Positions 1 through 6,057 of a stretch of DNA of 6,057 nt are shown here, in pieces. The notes beneath the pieces are model-generated. The model made no database searches and had not been told where the DNA came from. It worked only from the letters and a program-made list of their open reading frames with translations. The position numbers were made by a program, and so were the translations under genes. This stretch comes from JBGPOS01 sp041488155 (GTDB taxonomy: Bacteria > Chloroflexota > Dehalococcoidia > Tepidiformales > Tepidiformaceae): contig JBGPOS010000121.1 of NCBI GenBank assembly GCA_041488155.1, positions 1-6,057 on the forward strand. Direction: 5' to 3'. Numbering within the stretch: the stretch's first letter is position 1; every line of letters begins with the position of its first letter.

Positions 1-38
1 GCAATGAGTGCAAGGGGAGCTACTCTCCGCCACCGACA

Positions 39-1286
39 ATGCGCGTTCTGCTCCTGAACCAGTACTACACCCCCGATCTCGCGCCCACGGGTCAGGCGCT
101 CCATCACCTTGCCCGATCCCTCGTGGCTCGCGGCCATTCTGTGCGCGTCATCGCCTCGCGCCGCGCATACTCCGGGGGCACCGTCTACGCTCGACAAGAG
201 ACTCTTGACGGCGTCGAGATCCGGAGAGTCCGCGCCACGGCGTTTGGCCGGCGCACCAAGCTCGCTCGAGTCCTCGACTATCTGTCCTACGTCGGCCTCG
301 CCTCTCTCGCCGGCCTTCGTCCAGGATGGCGTCCCGATCTGGTTCTCGCACTGACGACGCCTCCGTATCTCGGTCTCGCCGGCGCTCTCGTCGCGCGATT
401 TCGGGGCGCGGCGCTAGCGCATTGGGTGATGGATCTCTATCCGGCCACGCTGGTCGCCGACGGACTCCTTGCGCCTGGGAATGCCCTGCTTCGGGTGTTG
501 GAGGCCTTGTCCCGCTTCCAATTCCGCGCTCAGGCCGCGATCGCTTTGGGTCCCTTCATGTCGAAGAGGTTGTCTCGCTACGCGCCCTCTTCCTTGCACG
601 TGGATGCCGTCCCGCTGTGGAGCTTGGGCCCCTCTGCACCACCGGACCGGGGTCAAGTGGATCCTGTCCGCGCGGAGCGCGGTTGGAAAGAGGACGATCT
701 CATCCTTCTCTACTCGGGAAACATGGGTCGCGGACACCGATTCGGCGAGTTCGTGGAGGGCGCGCGTCGGCTCGGCGCCGGGGGCCCACTGTGGGCTTTC
801 GTGGGAAACGGCCCGCGACGCGCCGAAGTAGAGCGCGCCGCCTTGGAGTTTCCGCGGGTCCGGATACAGATGCTTCCATACGTCCCGGCCGACCGACTTG
901 CGGTCAGCCTCGCGGCTGCCGACGTTCACCTCGTGAGTCTCGACAAAGCCTGGCAGGGGCTCATCGTGCCGAGTAAGCTTCAGGGAAGTTTTGCTGTGGG
1001 CCGGCCCGTGATCTTCGTGGGAGGACGTGAGAACGAAGTGGCGGCGTGGATCGAAGAGTCGGGTGGCGGGTGGGTTGTTGCGGAGGGCGACGTGGAGGGC
1101 TTGCTGGCGGCCGTCGAAAATGCCCGCGATCCAGCGGAGCGCGCGAGGCGGGGCGCTGCTGCGCTCGCCTTTGCCCACGAGCATTTCGACCGTGAAAGAA
1201 ACTGCCAGCGGATTGCAGACATTCTGGAGGAGGCGGGGCGCCAGATCCTTCGCGCCCCTTCCAAGGGCGACGGGCGCTCAGGATGA
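39..1286 (+). CDS. GT4-family glycosyltransferase, WcaI/WbuB-like (polysaccharide biosynthesis)
   Basis: This is a 415-residue GT-B fold glycosyltransferase, the normal length for the WcaI/WbuB-like branch of GT4. It probably transfers a sugar from a nucleotide-sugar donor onto a lipid-linked glycan at the cytoplasmic face of the inner membrane. The N-terminal acceptor domain (about residues 1-195) opens with a beta strand and loop reading MRVLLLNQYYTPDLAPTG, then has LTTPPYLGLAG (105-115) and WVMDLYP (129-135), both typical of this branch. The C-terminal donor domain (about 215-400) starts with LLYSGNMGRGH (223-233) and has VPSKLQGSFAVGRPVIF (310-326) followed by ENE (331-333). The usual acidic residue after 'PSK' in the EX7E signature is replaced by Q-G. 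I see no membrane segment. The ATG at 39 is chosen because the protein begins directly with the first Rossmann strand; a purine-rich AAGGGGAG at 12-19 is rather far upstream to be its ribosome site. It is first of four tightly spaced genes here, though the operon may begin upstream of the window. The sugar specificity cannot be read from the sequence. Confidence 0.93.
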   Translation: MRVLLLNQYYTPDLAPTGQALHHLARSLVARGHSVRVIASRRAYSGGTVYARQETLDGVEIRRVRATAFGRRTKLARVLDYLSYVGLASLAGLRPGWRPDLVLALTTPPYLGLAGALVARFRGAALAHWVMDLYPATLVADGLLAPGNALLRVLEALSRFQFRAQAAIALGPFMSKRLSRYAPSSLHVDAVPLWSLGPSAPPDRGQVDPVRAERGWKEDDLILLYSGNMGRGHRFGEFVEGARRLGAGGPLWAFVGNGPRRAEVERAALEFPRVRIQMLPYVPADRLAVSLAAADVHLVSLDKAWQGLIVPSKLQGSFAVGRPVIFVGGRENEVAAWIEESGGGWVVAEGDVEGLLAAVENARDPAERARRGAAALAFAHEHFDRERNCQRIADILEEAGRQILRAPSKGDGRSG

Positions 1287-1295
1287 CGGCAGGGC

Positions 1296-2924
1296 ATGAC
1301 TGAAGAAACCGATCGGCCTGACGTCGCCGAGGTCACTGCGTTCCCGCCACCGGCGGAGCGTCCGGGCGTGGTGTCGGATCGACGCATCATGACCGCGGCG
1401 CGTTCGTTACGAGCCGTTTCCATCGCTCTGGAGTGGCTGACCTTCCTGCTGATCGTGGGTTCTGTGGCCGCGATCGGCTCGATCCAGCCCTGGGCCTATA
1501 TCCCGCTCTGGTACTCGGCCCCTCTGTTGCTCGGTTTGGTGGGCCTGCGTACGTGGCTCGTTGTTCGTCTGCGGCAGCAGCTCGGACCGCAGCGCTTCTC
1601 GTTTCACACATCGGACCGGTGGCTGATCCTCGACGAGGATTCCCCCTACGGCATCAAGACCTGGGGGTTCGACCTGGCCCGCCCCCTTCTCCCGCAGGCG
1701 CCGCTTCTTCTTCCCGGTCTCGCCTTTGGGGCATGGGTTGTCTTGCAGGTGGTTGCGATGCCGCCTGTCCTCGCGACGGCGCTGAACGTGACACAACCCC
1801 TCGGGGGTGTTCCGGCGGGCGATCGCTGGCGGCCGCTTACTGTTTCTCTGGCCGACACGCTCCGCGGCCTGGCGTTCCTCGGGACGGCGCTGGCTTTTCA
1901 TCTAGCAGCGGTCGTCGCTTTCGACAGCCCCGACTCCCGAGCGTCCTTCCTGCGGAGGCTTCGTGTTCTGGGCGTCGTCCTTTCTGCCTTCGCCCTTGCG
2001 CAGCTCGCCTCGGGGACCCACCTGATCTATTGGGTGTACGAGCCGTATGCTTACGACGGGAACATCCTGATCTTCGGACCCTTTGCCAACCGGAACCACT
2101 TTGCAGCGTACATGCTGATGCTAACTGCCCTCGCCTTCGGCTGGCTGGTGAGCCGCCTCAAGGGGCTGTCCAAGACCGTGGGACGCTCGGCCAACGTTCG
2201 GCGGCTCGCGGTCAACGCGCTCGAACGGTCTGGCCCGGAGCTGATCTACGCCACGGTTCCCGCGTTGATCATGGTGGCGGCGCTCATCGCCACGACGTCC
2301 CGCGGCGCGCTCGTTGCCTTCGCAGCCGGGCTGATCCTCGCCTCTCTCCGGCTCTTTCGTCGGGCGCAGATGCCTGCCTGGGGGGTGACGCTGCTCGTCT
2401 CAGCCGTTGCGGTGACGTGGTTCGGCATGGACCGTCTCGAGTCGCGCTTCAGTCAAATGGGCCAGCAGGCGCCGGGGCGGACGGTCGTGTGGCGCGACTC
2501 CCTTCACCGCATGGAGGGGCGCTGGATGACCGGCTTCGGGTTCGACACCTTCGGCGCGGCCATCAGTCGCACGACCGCATGGAAGCTACCCGCGGGCGCG
2601 ACGCCGTGGATGGACCCCTTTGAGACCTCGATCGCCGAGGTGGCGCGAGCGGGCTATCGGACGATCACCGAAGGGCCGGAGATGACGTACTACCGCGAGG
2701 CCCACAACGACTATCTCCAGCTTCTAACCGAAGTGGGCGCCGTCGGCCTGGCAATCGCTCTCTGGGGCGTGTTTCGGTTGGTGAGACGAACCTGGAGAGA
2801 TCCCTGGCTGCTTGCGGCCCTCGTCGGTCCGCTGCTCCATGCCCTGGTGGACTTCGGCTTTCAGATTCCCGCGGTGACGGTGTTGTTCGTGGTGGTAGCC
2901 GGCCTGCGGCCAGCTCGGGAGTGA
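1296..2924 (+). CDS. O-antigen ligase / polysaccharide polymerase family membrane protein (Wzy_C/WaaL type)
   Basis: This 542-residue polytopic inner-membrane protein belongs to the O-antigen ligase superfamily. These enzymes move or polymerise undecaprenyl-diphosphate-linked glycans on the periplasmic side. I count about twelve hydrophobic segments, roughly at 40-62, 66-90, 135-157, 187-208, 222-238, 267-286, 317-335, 336-354, 360-377, 476-496, 504-520 and 523-537. Family hallmarks are GPFANRNHFAAY (261-272), TTSRGALVAF (333-342, with R336), GRTVVWRDS (394-402), TGFGFDTFG (412-420) and YYREAHNDYLQLLTEVG (465-481). H470 in the last lies at the end of the large loop (about 378-475), where the ligase/polymerase histidine sits. 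A polar stretch at about 91-134 separates the second and third membrane segments. The first 35 residues are Pro/Asp/Glu-rich and not conserved in style; ATG at 1389 (residue 32) is a possible alternative start, since AGGG at 1291-1294 is too close to the ATG at 1296. It lies 9 bp after the glycosyltransferase. Whether it acts as Wzy polymerase or WaaL ligase cannot be told from the sequence. Confidence 0.9.
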   Translation: MTEETDRPDVAEVTAFPPPAERPGVVSDRRIMTAARSLRAVSIALEWLTFLLIVGSVAAIGSIQPWAYIPLWYSAPLLLGLVGLRTWLVVRLRQQLGPQRFSFHTSDRWLILDEDSPYGIKTWGFDLARPLLPQAPLLLPGLAFGAWVVLQVVAMPPVLATALNVTQPLGGVPAGDRWRPLTVSLADTLRGLAFLGTALAFHLAAVVAFDSPDSRASFLRRLRVLGVVLSAFALAQLASGTHLIYWVYEPYAYDGNILIFGPFANRNHFAAYMLMLTALAFGWLVSRLKGLSKTVGRSANVRRLAVNALERSGPELIYATVPALIMVAALIATTSRGALVAFAAGLILASLRLFRRAQMPAWGVTLLVSAVAVTWFGMDRLESRFSQMGQQAPGRTVVWRDSLHRMEGRWMTGFGFDTFGAAISRTTAWKLPAGATPWMDPFETSIAEVARAGYRTITEGPEMTYYREAHNDYLQLLTEVGAVGLAIALWGVFRLVRRTWRDPWLLAALVGPLLHALVDFGFQIPAVTVLFVVVAGLRPARE

Positions 2925-3661
2925 TGCTGAACCTCTCTGGAATCTCTGCCGGGAGCTCGCTGGGACGCTTGCTCCGCGCACCGTTGCGGGCGATTCCTCG
3001 AGGAGCACGGGTGCGCGTCCTCCAGGGACCTCTTCGGGGGGCGCGCTGGGTTGTCGGATCGGCGACTCATGGATGCTGGCTCGGCACCTACGAAAGCCAA
3101 AAGCAGCGCGTGCTTTCGAGTCTCTTGAAGCCTGGCGAGACCTTCTTCGACGTGGGAGCCAACGTGGGTTTCTACACGCTCCTGGGGTCGCGTCTGGTCG
3201 GGCCAAGCGGTCAGGTCGTTGCCTTCGAGCCGTTGCCCGCGAACCTGCGGTATCTGGTCGAGCATCTTCGAATCAACCGCGTGGCAAACGTGGAACTCAT
3301 CACGGCGGCGGTGGGGAAGACGAAGGACCGGCTTCGGTTTGCCGAGGCCGGTAGTCCTTCCATGGGCCGGATCGATCCAGAGGGGGGCCTAGACGTGGAC
3401 GTTCTCAGCCTCGATGGGTTGGTGGCGGCGGGAGCCGTGCGGCCTCCTGACCTCATCAAGATGGACATCGAGGGGGGCGAGGTGGGAGCCCTCAAGGGAG
3501 CGAGGGAAATTCTAGCCACTCACCGGCCGCAGATCCTCTTGGCGACCCACGGTTGGGAGCAGCATCGAGAGTGTTGTGCGTTCCTTCGCGGCTTGGGCTA
3601 CAGAATCGACGCTCTGGCCGGGGGCGACCCGGACGCCACTGACGAACTGGTAGCCACGTAG
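2924..3661 (+). CDS. FkbM-family SAM-dependent methyltransferase
   Basis: This is a 245-residue class I methyltransferase of the FkbM family, which O-methylates sugars, polyketides and related hydroxyl groups. Counting from the ATG at 2924, an introductory region (about 20-65) of beta character leads to SAM motif I, FFDVGANVGFYTLLG (74-88). The acidic ribose-binding motif FEP follows at 101-103, and LIKMDIEGGE (177-186) is the FkbM signature strand with D181 and E183. The C-terminal part has the PQILLATHGWEQH strand typical of the family. There is no signal peptide or membrane segment, so it is cytoplasmic. The start is either GTG at 2921 or ATG at 2924; I prefer the ATG because it forms a TGATG stop/start junction with the preceding gene, consistent with translational coupling, and GGGAG lies just upstream. 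Its place in a polysaccharide operon suggests methylation of a sugar in the repeat unit or at its end, which is inference. The stop at 3659-3661 is 3 bp before the next gene. Confidence 0.92.
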   Translation: MLNLSGISAGSSLGRLLRAPLRAIPRGARVRVLQGPLRGARWVVGSATHGCWLGTYESQKQRVLSSLLKPGETFFDVGANVGFYTLLGSRLVGPSGQVVAFEPLPANLRYLVEHLRINRVANVELITAAVGKTKDRLRFAEAGSPSMGRIDPEGGLDVDVLSLDGLVAAGAVRPPDLIKMDIEGGEVGALKGAREILATHRPQILLATHGWEQHRECCAFLRGLGYRIDALAGGDPDATDELVAT

Positions 3662-3664
3662 GCA

Positions 3665-5635
3665 ATGCGGGTGAAAGAGGACGTGAGGGTCGGCCGGTGG
3701 ACGCTCGCCATGGCGTTCGGCGTGAGTACCGGATACCTCGATCTTCTCCAGGCCCTCAACTCTCATCCCAATACGCAGGGAGGGATGCGCAATTTCGGCA
3801 TGCCGCTCGCGCTGGCTAGCCTCACGGCAGCGGTAGCGTTTTGGTTTCTTCTCGTCTCTGCAGACCTGGTCTCGACGCGACTTCACATCGGGTCGCCGCG
3901 TGCCGCAGTGTTTGCGGTCATTGCCGCCGTGGCTATCGGAGGGCGAAGCCTGCACGTGGCCGCGGATCGACTGGCCGTCCTACGGCTCCTTCTCCCATGC
4001 GCCACGATGGTGATCGTCGGTGTCGTGGTGTACCGGGGGCTGACGCACCTGGGCCTCGGGAAGATGAGCGCTCCGGCCGTTGCGCTGGTCCCGTGGCTGC
4101 TCGGCATCGCTGTCGTGCTGTCCATGTGTGCGTACTGGCGGACGATCGGGCCGATCGGTTTCACCGTGTTGTTGCCCATTGCGCTGCTTGCCGCTGCCCC
4201 GATCGTGTGGCGCTACGGGGCCTCGCCGTGGTTTGTCGCCCTTCCGTGGGCGGCGGCGCTCATGACCCCACTGCTCGACTGGACGCCGCCCGTGCCGACG
4301 GTCCGCGAGTGGACCGCCGCCTTCGCTGCTCGCGCCGGGCCCGACGGCCCCCGGCCCGACGTGCTGCTCGTCACCGTGGATGCGTTGCGCGCGGACGCGC
4401 TGCCTCTCTACGGCGGCAAGGCCGCGGCCACTCCCACACTGGACCGTCTGGCTGCCGACTCGTACGTGTTCGAGCAAGCATGCTCACCGGCTCCGTGGAC
4501 GCTGCCCGCGATGGCGTCACTCTTCACCGGCGCCGACACTTCGGTCCACGGCGTCACCGGCTTGCTCACGGCGATACCACGCGCCCTTGTAACCCTTCCC
4601 GAGGCGCTCCGACGCAGTGGCTACCACACGGCTGCGTTCGGTGCCGGCAACGGCCTGCTGGCGGAGGCGGAACGCGAGTTCTGGCGCGGTTTCGACACCT
4701 TCGAATTCGTCAGCGCGCCACTTCCTTCCACGATGTGGGCTTCCCCTCTGGTGCCGCGCCTCCTCCCCCTCTCCTACTCCGACAAGCTGTCCGCGACGGA
4801 TTTCACGCCGCGGGTGGCGGCACGTCTCGCGAGGCCCCGGGGAAGTACGTTTACCTGGGTCCACCTATTCGACACACACTCGCCATACCGGAGTCACGGC
4901 TCTGGGCCCAGGCGTGAGTTCGGACGCCTCGAAGACGTGACGTCCGGTTTGTTCGTTCCATCGCCCGCCGAAAAGCGCGACATTCGGGGCCTCTACGACG
5001 GCGAGGTCGAGGAGGTGGATCGGGGCCTGGGCACGCTTCTGGATGGTCTTCGGAGGAGCGGCATGTACGACGAGACGCTGATCGTCTTCGTCGCCGATCA
5101 TGGCGAGGAATTCTGGGACCACGGCAGCATCGGGCATGGTCGTTCCCTATACCGGGACCAGATTCATGTACCGCTGGTGATCAAGCTCCCAGGAGGGACG
5201 CGGGGCATTCGCGTGCCTGGGCCGGTATCGACGGCGAACGTCGCTGCGACGATCGTCGATGTTGTCGGGCTTCCAGGGACCGTCGCAGGCCAGTCACTCT
5301 CGGCTGCATGGGGCGGGGCGCCCGCTCTGCCCACGACGCCCGTTGTGAGCGGGATGGCGAGCAGCCTCGAGGACCCTCGTCGGGCGGTCACGTTCGGATC
5401 GTGGGTCTACATCCGGTCCGCGGCGAACGGTCGCGAGGAGCTCTACGACCTCGCCAAGGACCCGGGAGAGCTCGACTCGCACGCCGCCACACAAGCGGTG
5501 GAACTCCAGCGCGGCCGGACGCTTCTGGCCGCCGCCGACCACGAGGCGCAGCGTGCCCGGATCGCGCTTGGACTCGCCCCCCCCGCGACACGCGAGGTCG
5601 ACCCGATACTGCGAAGCATGGGCTACATCAAGTAG
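3665..5635 (+). CDS. Membrane-anchored sulfatase/alkaline-phosphatase-fold hydrolase or transferase
   Basis: This is a 656-residue fusion of a polytopic membrane domain and a sulfatase-family (PF00884-like) catalytic domain. Hydrophobic segments lie at about 12-30, 45-68, 79-93, 103-123, 137-157, 163-182 and 189-206, and the catalytic domain starts near 229, probably on the outer face. Metal-site motifs are visible: VTVDALRAD (236-244, with D239, R242, D244), VHLFDTHSPY (399-408, H400 and H405) and VADHGEEFWDHG (476-487, D478 and H479), followed by GHGRSLY with H491. The nucleophile region reads CSPAPWTLPAMASLFTG (273-289). Aligned on the LxTG end, the nucleophile slot is T279, not the Cys that becomes formylglycine in true sulfatases. 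The C-terminus has ELYDLAKDPGE and ends LRSMGYIK, the usual tail of this family. It could be a sulfatase-like hydrolase, a phosphatase or a phospho-group transferase; substrate is unknown, with the locus polysaccharide or its lipid carrier as candidates. The ATG at 3665 is 3 bp after the methyltransferase stop and has no clear ribosome site; ATG at 3710 (residue 16) is an alternative. Confidence 0.9.
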   Translation: MRVKEDVRVGRWTLAMAFGVSTGYLDLLQALNSHPNTQGGMRNFGMPLALASLTAAVAFWFLLVSADLVSTRLHIGSPRAAVFAVIAAVAIGGRSLHVAADRLAVLRLLLPCATMVIVGVVVYRGLTHLGLGKMSAPAVALVPWLLGIAVVLSMCAYWRTIGPIGFTVLLPIALLAAAPIVWRYGASPWFVALPWAAALMTPLLDWTPPVPTVREWTAAFAARAGPDGPRPDVLLVTVDALRADALPLYGGKAAATPTLDRLAADSYVFEQACSPAPWTLPAMASLFTGADTSVHGVTGLLTAIPRALVTLPEALRRSGYHTAAFGAGNGLLAEAEREFWRGFDTFEFVSAPLPSTMWASPLVPRLLPLSYSDKLSATDFTPRVAARLARPRGSTFTWVHLFDTHSPYRSHGSGPRREFGRLEDVTSGLFVPSPAEKRDIRGLYDGEVEEVDRGLGTLLDGLRRSGMYDETLIVFVADHGEEFWDHGSIGHGRSLYRDQIHVPLVIKLPGGTRGIRVPGPVSTANVAATIVDVVGLPGTVAGQSLSAAWGGAPALPTTPVVSGMASSLEDPRRAVTFGSWVYIRSAANGREELYDLAKDPGELDSHAATQAVELQRGRTLLAAADHEAQRARIALGLAPPATREVDPILRSMGYIK

Positions 5636-5670
5636 GGGCGGCAGCCTCAGGACGCCTTCCCCGGGCCCCG

Positions 5671-5921
5671 CTACATCTCGTAGAGCGCCGGATCGACGCT
5701 GGGCGGCAGGACGCGGCGGAGCGATTTGCGGCCGGGAGACGCGCCGGGGGCGTCGCTGCCGGGGCCGAGGGGGGAGTCGCCGCCGAAGGGGTCTTCCTCG
5801 AAGACGTTCCCCCCATCTCCTGCTCGATCTTCTCGGGGTCCTCGCCGGACTCCATCCGGCGGATCGCTTCCCCCATGCCGCTCTTCATGGGCATGCCGGT
5901 GGCGTCGAAGATCTTACGCAT
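5671..5921 (-). CDS. Small conserved-looking protein of unknown function, frame interrupted by a probable one-base deletion
   Basis: I do not recognise a named family. Starting at the ATG at 5921-5919, the first 38 residues read MRKIFDATGMPMKSGMG, then EAIRRMESGEDPEKIEQEMGG: a short polar head and a charged helix of the 'RRMESGEDPEKIE' kind I associate with small bacterial hypothetical proteins. In the given sequence this frame then turns into Pro/Ala/Arg-rich nonsense, staying open to a stop at 5628-5630. Adding one base to the run of six C (plus strand) at 5809-5814 moves it into a frame that continues NVFEEDPFGGDSPLG, passes through a Gly/Pro-rich linker, and ends RRVLPPSVDPALYEM with TAG at 5673-5671. 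The repaired product is 83 residues, soluble, with no signal peptide. This may be a sequencing error or a real frameshift. The gene begins 16 bp after the GNAT stop, so the two are probably cotranscribed. A weak AGGGA (5939-5935) lies 13 nt before the start. It converges on the sulfatase-fold gene with 35 bp between the stops. Confidence 0.6.
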
Positions 5922-5937
5922 CAGGTAGCGACGGTCC

Positions 5938-6057
5938 CTATGAGAGAGTGGCGCGCACGTCGGACAACGTCACCATCAGCGTCATCGGCTCGCTGGGGCT
6001 TCCATCGAAGCCCAGCGCCCGATAGAACTTCTTCGCCTGCTCCGATATTGCGTGAAC
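5938..6057 (-). CDS. C-terminal end of a GNAT-family N-acetyltransferase, TacT/AtaT toxin-like (partial)
   Basis: Only the last 39 codons and the TAG stop (5940-5938) are in the window; the gene enters from the right edge on the minus strand. The visible peptide starts VHAISEQAKKFYRALGF and ends PSEPMTLMVTLSDVRATLS. This is the pattern of the GNAT C-terminal helix and last strands: 'A-x-x-FY-x-x-x-GF' carries the Tyr (codon at 6024-6022) that acts as general acid in many GNATs, and 'P-M-T-L-M' is the closing strand. The particular wording, with FY, GF, S/P-x-x-P and 'MTLM' before a short tail, resembles the acetyltransferase toxins of the TacT/AtaT type, which acetylate the amino group of charged tRNA and are paired with a ribbon-helix-helix (DUF1778-type) antitoxin encoded just upstream. 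The antitoxin position would be beyond the window, so the toxin assignment is inference; a GNAT C-terminus is well supported. The small gene at 5921-5671 follows 16 bp downstream. Confidence 0.72.
   Translation of the reverse strand, partial: VHAISEQAKKFYRALGFDGSPSEPMTLMVTLSDVRATLS

Noticed and set aside
1..38. End of an upstream gene (TGA at 5-7 or an open frame to 55-57)
   Set aside because: Too few codons are present to recognise a protein or choose a frame; only the purine-rich AAGGGGAG at 12-19 is notable and it is far from the start at 39.
414..1184. 256-codon open frame on the minus strand
   Set aside because: It lies antisense to the well-supported GT4 gene, has no recognisable motif, and is the expected by-product of high third-position GC.
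1433..2623. 396-codon plus-strand open frame inside the ligase/polymerase gene
   Set aside because: It is rich in Arg, Ala, Gly and Pro with no domain pattern, while the overlapping frame encodes a coherent membrane protein with family motifs.
3841..4917. 358-codon plus-strand open frame inside the sulfatase-fold gene
   Set aside because: It is an Arg/Ala/Gly-rich shadow frame, while the true frame has membrane segments and all the metal-site motifs.
5635..5670. Possible hairpin terminator between the convergent genes
   Set aside because: Only a short pairing (GGCG at 5637-5640 with CGCC at 5653-5656) is visible and no T-run follows on either strand, so it is not supported as a terminator.
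5628..5921. 97-residue minus-strand protein taken at face value
   Set aside because: The residues after position 38 are Pro/Ala/Arg-rich with no structure-like pattern, whereas the neighbouring frame gives a coherent acidic segment and a defined C-terminus, so a frameshift is the better reading.
5308..5928. 206-codon plus-strand frame crossing the sulfatase-fold stop and the convergent genes
   Set aside because: It is antisense to the small minus-strand gene and out of frame with the sulfatase-fold gene; it reads as low-complexity Arg/Gly/Ala sequence.

Overview
The window is GC-rich, densely coding bacterial DNA. Its codon use is strongly biased to G or C at third positions, so most other-frame ORFs are shadows. 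Nothing in it fixes the phylum. The membrane-bound sulfatase-fold protein ending in a 'LRSMGY'-type tail, and the style of the small minus-strand protein, are what I would expect from a Myxococcota/Acidobacteriota-like or other deltaproteobacteria-like lineage; this is an impression, not a demonstration.

Positions 39-5635 hold four plus-strand genes packed as one operon, with gaps of 9 bp, a 1-base stop/start overlap, and 3 bp. In order they are: (1) a WcaI/WbuB-like GT4 glycosyltransferase; (2) a polytopic O-antigen ligase/polymerase-family protein (Wzy_C/WaaL type) with its loop histidine; (3) an FkbM-family SAM-dependent methyltransferase; (4) a 656-residue protein with about seven N-terminal membrane segments fused to a sulfatase/alkaline-phosphatase-fold domain. 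Together they look like the tail end of a surface- or exopolysaccharide locus. The glycosyltransferase would build the lipid-linked repeat unit in the cytoplasm and the FkbM enzyme would methylate sugar or another hydroxyl group. The ligase/polymerase would join units outside the inner membrane, and the sulfatase-fold enzyme would act outside the membrane, perhaps adding or removing a charged group. The pathway order is inference from family and context.

At 5636 the operon ends and the strand switches. The right end carries two minus-strand genes that converge on it. One is the last 39 codons of a GNAT acetyltransferase resembling TacT/AtaT-type toxins (5938-6057, running off the window). The other is a small protein (5671-5921) whose frame is broken by what looks like a one-base loss in a run of six C (plus strand) at 5809-5814. 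Restoring that base gives a clean 83-residue protein. Both are easily missed in a plain ORF scan.

I see no RNA genes, CRISPR array, insertion sequence, or convincing promoter or terminator. No novel multi-gene system is demonstrated. The most interesting leads are the sulfatase-fold enzyme with Thr in place of the formylglycine Cys, and the GNAT plus small-protein pair.
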